Notes: a model not told the origin generated them from the letters alone. A stretch of DNA of 5,377 nucleotides from Candidatus Aminicenantota bacterium (GCA_003154255.1 PMCY01000051.1:15004-20380), one strand, 5' to 3'. Shown: positions 1-5,377, counted from the first letter of the stretch. Numbers and translations: made by a program.

Positions 1-329
1 ACTTCGGTGAACTTGCTGGCCTCGATCTTGAGGAAGGGCGAGGAGGTCAGCTTGGCCAGGCGGCGGCTGATTTCGGTCTTCCCGACTCCCGTGGGACCGA
101 TCATCAATATGTTCTTGGGCGTGATCTCGTCGGCCAGCTCGGGGGCCACCCGGCGGCGGCGGTAGCGGTTGCGCAGGGCGATGGCCACGGCTTTCTTGGC
201 CGCCTTCTGGCCGATGATGTACTTGTCCAGCTCGGCCACGATCTCCGGCGGGGTCAGCTCGGCCTCGCGGTCCAAGGCGCTTTTTTCTTCGTCCGGATGG
301 TCCAGGCTTTTGGGCAGATGGATGGGCAT
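1..329 (-). CDS. hslU: HslU (ClpY), ATPase subunit of the HslVU protease, N-terminal part
   Basis: AAA+ unfoldase of the cytoplasmic HslVU protease: it unfolds substrates with ATP and feeds them into the HslV chamber. The window holds the first 109 codons; the rest lies beyond base 1. Residues 26-41 ([16 protein letters not shown]) match the HslU N-terminus, residues 44-62 form a basic stretch rich in Arg, and the Walker A motif GPTGVGKT is at residues 78-85. The Walker B, I domain and C-terminal hslV-activating tail are not visible. The ATG overlaps the hslV stop as TGATG, and a GGAGGAG ribosome site (335-341) sits five bases upstream, which supports this start. It gives about 20 more residues ahead of the conserved TPxEIVxELD than I recall for E. 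coli-type HslU. The family is certain from the Walker A context and the hslV neighbour. Confidence 0.96.
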   Translation of the reverse strand, partial: MPIHLPKSLDHPDEEKSALDREAELTPPEIVAELDKYIIGQKAAKKAVAIALRNRYRRRRVAPELADEITPKNILMIGPTGVGKTEISRRLAKLTSSPFLKIEASKFTE

Positions 330-856
330 CAGAGCTCCTCCACGGACACTTTGTCGTTGGTATAGACGCAGATCCCGGCGGCGATGGCCATGGATTCCAG
401 GGCGATGTCCCGGGCCGGGAGTCCCGTGTGGGCCAGCAGCGCCCGGGCCGCGGCCAGGGCGTAAGGTCCGCCCGACCCGATGGCGATGATGCCGTCGTCG
501 GGCTGGATGACGTCGCCGGTCCCGGAAATGAGGAAGGAGGTCTCCTGATCGGCCACGATCATCAAAGCCTGGAGCTGGCGCAGGGCCTTGTCCAGTCGCC
601 AGTCCTTGGCCAGCTCGATGGCCGCCCGCGACAGGTTTCCCTTATATTCCTCGAGCTTGGCCTCGAACCGGGCGAAAAGAGCGAAGGCGTCGGACGTGGC
701 CCCGGCGAAGCCGGCCAGGACCTTGCCGTTGTAGAGGCGGCGGACCTTGCGGGCCGTATGCTTGAGAATGGTCGCATCCTGGGTCACTTGTCCGTCGCCG
801 GCCAGCGCCACCCGACCGTCGCGCCGGACGCAGAGGATCGTCGTTGATCGAATCAT
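329..856 (-). CDS. hslV: HslV (ClpQ), proteolytic subunit of HslVU
   Basis: N-terminal threonine peptidase (family T1B) that forms the double-ring proteolytic core of cytoplasmic HslVU. The 175-residue length is normal. The predicted mature N-terminus is TTILCVRR at residues 5-12, so Thr5 is the likely nucleophile after removal of a four-residue propeptide (MIRS). Other expected elements are present: GDGQVT at 20-25 (Asp21, mature Asp17), [18 protein letters not shown] at 35-52 (Lys37, mature Lys33), [13 protein letters not shown] at 81-93, and the IGSGG turn at 126-130. The protein ends in Glu-Glu-Leu. A GGAG site at 862-865, five bases upstream, supports the ATG. It is the first gene of an hslVU operon read from the promoter at 878-906. 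All catalytic residues expected for an active enzyme are present. Confidence 0.98.
   Translation of the reverse strand: MIRSTTILCVRRDGRVALAGDGQVTQDATILKHTARKVRRLYNGKVLAGFAGATSDAFALFARFEAKLEEYKGNLSRAAIELAKDWRLDKALRQLQALMIVADQETSFLISGTGDVIQPDDGIIAIGSGGPYALAAARALLAHTGLPARDIALESMAIAAGICVYTNDKVSVEEL
335..341 (-). promoter_or_regulatory. Ribosome binding site of hslU inside the hslV 3' end
   Basis: On the minus strand GGAGGAG lies five bases before the hslU ATG (327-329) and encodes part of the Val-Glu-Glu-Leu end of HslV. A near-perfect site at ideal spacing decides the hslU start and suggests the two subunits are made by coupled translation. Confidence 0.75.
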
Positions 857-877
857 GGGTTCTCCGTGCAGAGCTTC

Positions 878-906
878 ATGATAAAGGAAGCATCGTTTTT
901 AGTCAA
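878..906 (-). promoter_or_regulatory. Sigma70-type promoter for hslVU
   Basis: On the minus strand TTGACT (901-906) and TATCAT (878-883) are separated by exactly 17 bases. Each matches its sigma70 hexamer at five of six positions. Transcription would start near 871, leaving a leader of about 15 bases that contains the hslV ribosome site. The upstream edge of the -35 touches the foot of the 905-969 hairpin. No CIRCE or other heat-shock operator was recognised. Confidence 0.65.
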
Positions 907-969
907 AGAGGCGCTCGGGGAACAAGGGGGAAAACACGCTCGTTTCCCCCTTGTCCCCCTCGCGCCTTT
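905..969. repeat. Long imperfect inverted repeat between hslV and the DUF362 gene
   Basis: A perfect 12-base arm ACAAGGGGGAAA (922-933) pairs with TTTCCCCCTTGT (943-954) around a nine-base loop. Past a one-base bulge (A921), GGGG (917-920) pairs with CCCC (955-958). Further out GCGC (911-914) can pair with GCGC (962-965), and AAAG (905-908) with CTTT (966-969). No T-run follows on either strand and both flanking genes point away, so it is not a conventional terminator. It could be a dispersed palindromic (REP- or MITE-like) element, a protein-binding site or a cruciform. Only one copy is in the window. Confidence 0.7.
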
Positions 970-998
970 CTGCTTTCCGGTCAGATGATTCCTGGCGG

Positions 999-1032
999 TT
1001 GATTTCACCAGGCGATTCGACTAGCCTAGAAT
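999..1032 (+). promoter_or_regulatory. Candidate promoter for the DUF362/DUF6599 unit
   Basis: TTGATT (999-1004) is followed after 17 bases by TAGCCT (1022-1027), a weak -10. A better -10-like hexamer, TAGAAT (1027-1032), overlaps it but sits 22 bases from TTGATT. Position upstream of the gene and local AT enrichment support a promoter here. The exact -10 is uncertain. Confidence 0.35.
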
Positions 1033-1050
1033 CAAATTTATTCGTCGATT

Positions 1051-1055
1051 GGAGG
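1051..1055 (+). promoter_or_regulatory. Ribosome binding site fixing the DUF362 start
   Basis: GGAGG lies six bases before the ATG at 1062. This, together with the twin-arginine signal that begins directly after that ATG, rules in the 1062 start over an in-frame ATG at 951. The latter would place 37 atypical residues ahead of the signal and would lie inside the intergenic hairpin. Confidence 0.8.
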
Positions 1056-1061
1056 ATCCGC

Positions 1062-2009
1062 ATGTCCGAAAAGCTCAACCGCCGCGAATTCATCAACCGC
1101 AGCGCCAAGATCGGCGCGACGGCCATCATCGGGAAAAAAGTCCTGGGCGCTCTGGCGGACGGCCCGCTGTCCGCCTGGGCCGCCGAGACGATCGACATCG
1201 CCGTGGTCAACGGGGCCGATTATGGGGCCATGGCCGCCAAGGCCGTCCAGATGCTCGGCGGCATGGGACGGTTCGTGCCGAAGGGGGCCAAGGTGGCGCT
1301 GCTTCCGAATGTCCAGGCCAAAAACCCCGGCACGTTCACCAAGCCCGAGATCCTGCGTTCGGTCATCAAAATGTGCAAGGAAGCCGGAGCCTCGGAGATC
1401 GCCTGCCTCAGCCAGCTCACGCCCGCCCATTGGGAAGGCTGCGGCCTGGCGGCGGTCGTCAAGGAGGAAGACGTCCTCCTGACGCTCGTCTCCAACAAGG
1501 AGCCCGCCAACTTTAAAAAAGTCCCCATTCCCGACGGCCAGGCCCTGCCCATAGCCATGATCATGAATGAGCTTTTCAAGTACGATCTCTACATCAACAT
1601 GCCGGTGACCAAGGACCATGCCGGGAACAAGTTCACCGGCACGCTCAAGAACCACATGGGGCTCAACGGCAACAACAGGGACTTCCACAAGGCTAACTGG
1701 AAGACCGATCCGGCCGACATCGACCATCTCGACACCTGCATCGCCGACCTCAACGCCGTCCTCAATCCGGCCCTGAACATCGTCGACGCCACCGAGATCA
1801 TCACCAGCAACGGCCCGATGGGGCCGGGCGACCTGGCCAAGCCGCAGAAGATTGTGGCCGGGCTCGACCGGGTGGCTATCGACGCCTATTGCGCCCGGAA
1901 CATCCTGAAGCTGAACCCGCAGGACATTGTCTGCATCCGCAAAGCCTATGAGCGCAAACTGGGCGAGATCGATCCGGCCAGGGTGCGGATCTCGGAAGTC
2001 CGTCTCTGA
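1062..2009 (+). CDS. Tat-signal DUF362 domain protein
   Basis: A 315-residue protein of the DUF362 family (PF04015), whose biochemical function is not established to my knowledge. Residues 6-12 (NRREFIN) are a twin-arginine motif with Arg7-Arg8. They are followed by a moderately hydrophobic stretch (15-32) and a possible AWA-A cleavage site at 38-41, so it is probably exported folded. DUF362-type segments are a substrate-like strand and LLPNVQAKNPG (80-90), the helix TKPEILRSVIKMCKEAGA (93-110), the strongly conserved-looking INMPVTKDHAGNKFTGTLKN (178-197) leading to HMGLNGNNRDFHK (198-210), and a C-terminal block with IVDATE (240-245), NGPMGPG (250-256) and AGLDRVAIDAY (266-276). Six cysteines are scattered, and there is no CxxCxxC ferredoxin motif as found fused to some relatives. 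The next gene begins two bases after the stop. Tat export would fit a protein that binds a cofactor before export, but no cofactor site is identifiable. Confidence 0.9.
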   Translation: MSEKLNRREFINRSAKIGATAIIGKKVLGALADGPLSAWAAETIDIAVVNGADYGAMAAKAVQMLGGMGRFVPKGAKVALLPNVQAKNPGTFTKPEILRSVIKMCKEAGASEIACLSQLTPAHWEGCGLAAVVKEEDVLLTLVSNKEPANFKKVPIPDGQALPIAMIMNELFKYDLYINMPVTKDHAGNKFTGTLKNHMGLNGNNRDFHKANWKTDPADIDHLDTCIADLNAVLNPALNIVDATEIITSNGPMGPGDLAKPQKIVAGLDRVAIDAYCARNILKLNPQDIVCIRKAYERKLGEIDPARVRISEVRL

Positions 2010-2011
2010 CG

Positions 2012-2920
2012 ATGTCCGGTTTTCTCCCGGCTTTGGGGATTGCGATCCCGATCGCGTTCGGCGCCGGGCCGGCCCCTGCGGCGCCCGCGGTCGACCTGAA
2101 CGCATTTCTCCCGTCCGCCCGGGACCTCGTGGGCTGGACGCCAAGCGGAGAGCCCCAGCATTATGCAGGCGAAGAACTCTATACATACATCGACGGCGGC
2201 GCCGAGATCTACCAGGAATACGGATTCAAACAGGTCCTGGCCCAGGATTACAAAAACGCCGCCGGGCGCGGTCTGACCCTGGAGATCTATGAGATGAAGA
2301 GCCCCGAGGCGGCGTTCGGGGCGTTTACGTTCAAGGCCAGCGGCAAGGGGCAGTCCGTGCCCATCGGGCAGGCGGCCGAGCTCGAGGACTACTATCTCAA
2401 CGCCTGGAAAGGGGACGTCGTATTCACCGTGATCGGATTCGACGACAGCCCGGAAAGCTTGGCCGGAATCCGGGCCGTGGCCAAAGCCGTGGACGCGAAA
2501 ATCCCGGTCGGCGGGACTCGCCCCGCCCTCATGGGCCGCCTCCCGGGCGCCTGGGCCCGCGCACCCCATATCAAATACTTCACCGGCGTCCTGGGCTTGT
2601 TCAACATCGACGCCTTCTTCAAAGGCGGCATTTTCAAATTCAAAGCCGGAGCGGCCGCGGAGATGAACGGCGACTGGCTCTTCCTCTTCCAATACTCCGA
2701 CGAAACCGAAAGCCTGCAGCGCCTGGCCGAAATTCAAAAGAAGCTGTTTGCGGATGTTTCGATCAAGGGATTCGCGGCTTTGCCGGATGGCGGATTCGAA
2801 GGCCGGACGTCCAAAGATAAAACTTTTCGGGCTAAGGCGGCCGGTAATTTGATCGTTCTGGCTCTTACAAACAAGGGCGCCGCCGACGCCGAAAAGATCA
2901 TGGCCTCGTTCGGCCGCTGA
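2012..2920 (+). CDS. DUF6599-like exported protein
   Basis: A 302-residue protein resembling the DUF6599 family, of unknown function. Supporting blocks are LYTYIDGGAEIYQEYGF (57-73), which is characteristic in my recollection of this family, and LEIYEMKSPEAAFGAFTF (90-107). The N-terminus (4-24) is hydrophobic and Ala/Pro-rich, ending in APAAPA, consistent with a signal peptide cleaved near residue 26. It carries no Lys or Arg before the hydrophobic core, which is atypical. No cysteines are seen, so it is not a lipoprotein. No membrane segment follows. The ATG lies two bases after the DUF362 stop with no clear ribosome site at proper distance, so translation is probably coupled. A non-ATG start slightly upstream cannot be excluded. 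It probably acts with the DUF362 protein outside the cytoplasm; that is inference from adjacency and export signals. Confidence 0.82.
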   Translation: MSGFLPALGIAIPIAFGAGPAPAAPAVDLNAFLPSARDLVGWTPSGEPQHYAGEELYTYIDGGAEIYQEYGFKQVLAQDYKNAAGRGLTLEIYEMKSPEAAFGAFTFKASGKGQSVPIGQAAELEDYYLNAWKGDVVFTVIGFDDSPESLAGIRAVAKAVDAKIPVGGTRPALMGRLPGAWARAPHIKYFTGVLGLFNIDAFFKGGIFKFKAGAAAEMNGDWLFLFQYSDETESLQRLAEIQKKLFADVSIKGFAALPDGGFEGRTSKDKTFRAKAAGNLIVLALTNKGAADAEKIMASFGR

Positions 2921-2937
2921 GAAGCTCAGCCCGTTTT
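2916..2937 (+). terminator. Possible terminator between convergent genes
   Basis: GCTGAG (2916-2921) and CTCAGC (2925-2930) form a perfect six-base stem around AAG, followed by CCG and TTTT (2934-2937) and more pyrimidines on the plus strand. CGG (2911-2913) and CCG (2931-2933) could extend it across a two-base bulge. The stem is short and the T-run brief, and the T-run also encodes the Lys-rich methyltransferase C-terminus. No T-run follows on the minus strand. Confidence 0.35.
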
Positions 2938-3597
2938 CTTCTTCAACAGCGCCAAATGATAGGCATGGACGCCCCGGAAAAGAGGGCGTATCGCAGCGAT
3001 CTCGAAACCTGCGGCCTCGGCCTCCTTTTCGAATTGCCCCGGCTCGATCATTTTAATATTGGTCCGGCTCTTTCCGAACCGGCGCCGAAGGCGGCGCTGG
3101 GCCGCATGCAATCCGCTCAGCCGGTAGAAGGAAACGACCGCCCAGCCCGACGTGACCCTGTGGAATTCGGATAATACCGCGGTTCTCGCGGAGGGATCTT
3201 GCAAATGATGGAAAAAGCGGATGGAGAACACCGTTTCAAAGCTGCCCTCTTTAAACGGCAGGCCGTACACCGCGTTGGCCACGGCCCCAGCAGCGTCTGA
3301 AGCTTCCCCCGCCCGACGGACCATTTCCAGCGACAGGTCGGAATTGATGACGCTCCGGCCGCGGCCGGCCAGGAAAGCGGTGAAACGCCCATAGCCGCAT
3401 GGCAGATCGAGCACGCGGCGCTCCTCTCCCCAAGCGTGTCCGGCCGATTCGGCCGCCCGTTCCCGGTCGATCCGGGCGAAGGCCTTTTTCAAAAGCCGCG
3501 TCTCCCGGGCGTGCACGATCTGCTGATCCAGGCCGCGGTAGCGGCGTTTCTCGTAATCGCGGACCCCCTCCCGGGTGAACTTGCTGGCGGTGTTCAT
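2926..3597 (-). CDS. Class I SAM-dependent methyltransferase
   Basis: A 223-residue cytoplasmic protein with a Methyltransf_11/25-type Rossmann fold. Motif I is RVLDLPCGYGRFTAFLAGRG at 61-80; the glycine-rich loop carries Pro-Cys in the first positions, as in many family members. Asp87 in VINSDLS (83-89) is the expected acidic residue contacting the SAM ribose. ANAVYGLPFKEGSFETVFSI (107-126) corresponds to motifs II-III, FHHLQDP (129-135) is the post-motif segment, and VLSEFHRVTSGWAVVSFYR (141-159) is the next helix and strand. The 60 N-terminal residues are charged and helical. The C-terminus is Lys-rich. The substrate cannot be told; the fold serves small molecules, lipids, quinones and RNA. 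The start at 3597 has an AGGAG eight bases upstream. The longer in-frame start at 3714 would run through the promoter and give an Arg-rich tail with no fold. It is monocistronic as far as visible. Confidence 0.9.
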   Translation of the reverse strand: MNTASKFTREGVRDYEKRRYRGLDQQIVHARETRLLKKAFARIDRERAAESAGHAWGEERRVLDLPCGYGRFTAFLAGRGRSVINSDLSLEMVRRAGEASDAAGAVANAVYGLPFKEGSFETVFSIRFFHHLQDPSARTAVLSEFHRVTSGWAVVSFYRLSGLHAAQRRLRRRFGKSRTNIKMIEPGQFEKEAEAAGFEIAAIRPLFRGVHAYHLALLKKKTG

Positions 3598-3605
3598 GGG
3601 CTCAT

Positions 3606-3610
3606 CTCCT
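3606..3610 (-). promoter_or_regulatory. Ribosome binding site fixing the methyltransferase start
   Basis: AGGAG on the minus strand lies eight bases before the ATG at 3595-3597 and supports this start over the upstream ATG at 3714. Confidence 0.7.
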
Positions 3611-3613
3611 GGC

Positions 3614-3639
3614 CGGACCCTCCGCAGAGAGCCGGTCCG
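3614..3639 (-). promoter_or_regulatory. Leader hairpin ahead of the methyltransferase ribosome site
   Basis: CGGACC and GGTCCG arms (3614-3619 with 3634-3639) form a six-base GC-rich stem, with a possible three-base inner stem (CTC 3620-3622 with GAG 3627-3629). In the transcript it would fill most of the short leader, ending three bases before the AGGAG. It may tune translation or mRNA stability. It matches no riboswitch class I know. Confidence 0.35.
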
Positions 3640-3647
3640 AGGCCCCG

Positions 3648-3677
3648 AGTATAACGGCCTCCGACGGCGGGACGCAA
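3648..3677 (-). promoter_or_regulatory. Sigma70-type promoter for the methyltransferase
   Basis: On the minus strand TTGCGT (3672-3677) and TATACT (3648-3653; five of six matches) are 18 bases apart. A transcript start near 3641 would give a leader of about 44 bases. It lies downstream of the ATG at 3714, which is another reason to reject that start. Confidence 0.5.
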
Positions 3678-3714
3678 GTTTTTCCCGGCCCCTCATGGCG
3701 GCGGGCTTTTTCAT

Positions 3715-3744
3715 TTGACCCGGGAGTTTGTGATAAAATAGATT
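3715..3744 (+). promoter_or_regulatory. Candidate promoter for the lectin-like protein gene
   Basis: TTGACC (3715-3720, five of six matches) is followed after 18 bases by TAGATT (3739-3744, four of six). TAAAAT at 3734-3739 is a closer -10 match but only 13 bases from the -35. A leader of about 20 bases would precede the ATG at 3771, which has GGAG (3761-3764) six bases upstream. Confidence 0.45.
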
Positions 3745-3770
3745 GTGGTTTGCTGAAAGCGGAGAATCCC

Positions 3771-5377
3771 ATGCGCCAACGAACGATCCGAACTTTCATC
3801 CTCCTTCTGCTGGCCGCGGGCATAGCCCTGGCCGCGGCGGGATGGTCATCCCGGCCGCAGGCCATGCTCGCCCCATTGAATCCGGATTATATTCGTTATC
3901 TGGGCGATCTCCGTTCCGGCCTGATTCCGGGGTATGCCCGGGGCCTTCTCGTTCCCAGCCCCCAGAACATCTCCCATCTGAGCGGTATGGTCCCATTCAC
4001 GGCCGGCGCTCTCCCGGCCGTCTATGACCTGCGGGTCCTGAACAAGATGACGCTGGTGCGGAACGAGGGCCAAGCGGGAGGTTCCCCGGCGTTCGCCGCG
4101 CTGGCTTCGCTCGAATCGTCCCTCAAGCCTTTCGAAACCTGGGATTTCTCCGAACATCATCTGCTGCCTTCTCTCCCGTCGTCGCCCCCGGACTCGGGCT
4201 ATCTCGATGCCGTCGTGGGCATCCTGGCCCGCTGGGACGATCCCGTCCGCGAATCCGATGATCCCTGGCCGACCGCCGGCAACGCCGCAATATCGGCGGT
4301 CAAGCACGTCCAAAACGTCGCCTTCATCCCTCCCCGGACGGGGTCGCTGGATAACGACGGCCTCAAACAGGCAATCATGAGCGGCGGCGCGCTTTATACG
4401 GAAATGGAGTTTATCGACGCCTTTTACAATCCGGCTTCTGCGGCCTACTACGATGCCGCGACGGACGAAAATAAAAAGCGAGCCGTGGCTCTGGCGGGAT
4501 GGGACGACAATTTCGACCGGACCAAGTTCAACCCCCAGCCACCGGGCAATGGGGCCTTCATCTGCAAGAACAGCCTGGGCCCCGCTTGGGGCAACGCGGG
4601 CTACTTCTACGTTTCCTATTACGACGGGTTCCTGGCCCGCCGCTATTTCAGCGCCGCCTTCAAGGCCGAGCCCTTGTCCGGCTATACCGTCAACTACCAG
4701 TTTGATCCCAACGGCTGCACGGCCCGCCTTGGCTTCGGTACGGAAACGGCCTGGTTCGCCAATATTTTCACGGCCACGACGTCCGATCCGCTCACGGCGG
4801 TCGCTCTCTATACGTACGACCTCTCCACCGCTTACGATGTGACCATTTATAAGGACCCGATGCCCGGACAGCCCCAAAGCGGAACGCCCAGGATCAACGT
4901 CAGGGGCACGCTCATCGACCCGGGATATACCACAATCCCGCTCCAAGCCTCGATTCCTCTTTCGCCCAACGAACGGTTCTCGGTCGTGGTCAAGCTTCAG
5001 ACGACCGGCGACCTGTCCCCCGTCCCGCTCGAACACCCGGTGGCCGGTTCCAACGCGGTTTTCACGGCCAATCCGGGGGAGGGATTTATCAGCGCCGACG
5101 GCGCGGAGTGGAGCGACCTGACAACCCACGGGGGCGCGACCTACGCAAAAACCAGCCTCTGCCTCAAAGCCTTCGCCGGTTACTCCCCGATTTACCCGCC
5201 GGCCTCGCTCAAGGTCGAACGGCTGAGCAACAATTTCTTTTTCTTCAAGGAATTCTTTGACAAGCTCAGTTGGGACGAGAATCCCAACAATGCCGCCGCC
5301 CCGGTCAAATACCGGATCTACCGTAAAACCCCGGGCGCCGCCGACGCCGATTTCCAGTATCTCGGCGAAACCACGCC
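3771..5377 (+). CDS. Secreted papain-fold (C1-like) lectin-like domain protein, inactive-looking active site, 3' truncated by window
   Basis: The frame stays open from the ATG to the window end (535 codons). Residues 1-24 are a Sec signal peptide: basic RQRTIR, then the hydrophobic core FILLLLAAGIALAAA. Residues 80-287 have a C1 peptidase fold: LPAVYDLR (81-88), VRNEG (96-100), SPAFAALASLESSL (105-118), FSEHHL, then DNDGLKQAIMSGGALYTEM before the second block RAVALAGWDDNF (237-248), then GNGAFICKNS (259-268) and GYFYVSYYD (277-285). Residues from about 300 to 475 resemble the lectin-like domain (PF18560) that follows such peptidases (GFGTETAWFANIFTA, LTAVALYTYD). From about 477 an FnIII-like domain begins (SLKVERLSNN, KLSWDENPNN, VKYRIYRK). 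Against the family pattern NQGxCGSCWAF and HAVxIVGWDD, the nucleophile Cys is Ser105, the His is Arg237, the oxyanion Gln is Glu99 and the Trp after Asn267 is Leu269. It is likely a non-catalytic, binding or scaffold protein on the cell surface. The 3' end and any further domains lie outside. Confidence 0.88.
   Translation, partial: MRQRTIRTFILLLLAAGIALAAAGWSSRPQAMLAPLNPDYIRYLGDLRSGLIPGYARGLLVPSPQNISHLSGMVPFTAGALPAVYDLRVLNKMTLVRNEGQAGGSPAFAALASLESSLKPFETWDFSEHHLLPSLPSSPPDSGYLDAVVGILARWDDPVRESDDPWPTAGNAAISAVKHVQNVAFIPPRTGSLDNDGLKQAIMSGGALYTEMEFIDAFYNPASAAYYDAATDENKKRAVALAGWDDNFDRTKFNPQPPGNGAFICKNSLGPAWGNAGYFYVSYYDGFLARRYFSAAFKAEPLSGYTVNYQFDPNGCTARLGFGTETAWFANIFTATTSDPLTAVALYTYDLSTAYDVTIYKDPMPGQPQSGTPRINVRGTLIDPGYTTIPLQASIPLSPNERFSVVVKLQTTGDLSPVPLEHPVAGSNAVFTANPGEGFISADGAEWSDLTTHGGATYAKTSLCLKAFAGYSPIYPPASLKVERLSNNFFFFKEFFDKLSWDENPNNAAAPVKYRIYRKTPGAADADFQYLGETT

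Noticed and set aside
951..1061. An in-frame ATG at 951 that would lengthen the DUF362 protein by 37 residues
   Set aside because: It has no ribosome site, lies in the right arm of the intergenic palindrome, and would bury the twin-arginine signal. The 1062 ATG has GGAGG at ideal spacing.
1038..2186. A 382-codon open frame antisense to the DUF362 gene, and a further 263-codon one over the DUF6599-like gene (1946-2737)
   Set aside because: Both are shadows of GC-rich coding sequence: the composition is biased, no domain is recognised, and the sense proteins have recognisable family features.
3684..3711. A GC-rich imperfect hairpin followed by TTTTT, resembling a plus-strand terminator
   Set aside because: Pairing is broken by mismatches and it sits between two diverging promoters, where no plus-strand transcript is expected to need ending.
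3598..3714. An in-frame upstream ATG for the methyltransferase at 3714
   Set aside because: The added 39 residues are Arg-rich with no fold resemblance and span the likely promoter and leader hairpin. The 3597 ATG has an AGGAG.
3728..3739. A TTTGTGATAAAAT-like stretch suggestive of a CRP/FNR half site
   Set aside because: There is no symmetrical second half at the right distance, and the AT-rich run is explained by the promoter -10 region.
3846..5129. A 427-codon open frame antisense to the lectin-like protein gene
   Set aside because: It is Arg/Gly-rich with no recognisable domain. High-GC third positions of the real gene keep the antisense frame free of stops, and the sense frame has clear family motifs.
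3771..5377. Reading the lectin-like gene as a pseudogene because its catalytic residues are missing
   Set aside because: The frame is open to the window end with an intact signal peptide, ribosome site and domain order. Loss of catalysis alone is better described as a pseudoenzyme.

Overview
The window is GC-rich bacterial chromosomal DNA. It holds five protein-coding genes, two of them cut by the window edges, and no RNA genes, mobile elements or CRISPR. The HslVU protease marks it as bacterial. A DUF362 gene followed by a DUF6599-type gene, and a secreted papain-fold/lectin-like/FnIII protein with consistently high-GC third positions, suggest an Acidobacteriota- or Aminicenantes-like organism. 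That placement is inference from gene content and codon style only.

Layout: (1) 1-856, minus strand: hslV followed by the first 109 codons of hslU, joined by a one-base TGATG overlap, with a good sigma70-type promoter at 878-906. (2) 857-1061: a divergent intergenic region dominated by a long imperfect hairpin (905-969). (3) 1062-2920, plus strand: a two-gene unit made of a Tat-signal DUF362 protein and, two bases later, a putatively secreted DUF6599-like protein. (4) 2926-3597, minus strand: a class I SAM-dependent methyltransferase converging on that unit. The two stop codons lie in opposite arms of one small hairpin. (5) 3598-3770: a second divergent promoter region. (6) 3771-end, plus strand: the N-terminal 535 residues of a secreted protein with a papain-like (C1) fold, a lectin-like domain and the start of an FnIII-like domain. 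Its peptidase active site is substituted at the Cys, His and oxyanion Gln positions.

How the genes relate: hslVU is cytoplasmic protein quality control and is functionally separate from the rest. The DUF362 and DUF6599 proteins are probably translated together and both exported, so they may act together outside the cytoplasm. Their function is unknown. The methyltransferase and the lectin-like protein are divergently transcribed from each other, with no evident functional link. The observations most worth following up are the apparent pseudopeptidase and the exported DUF362/DUF6599 pair.
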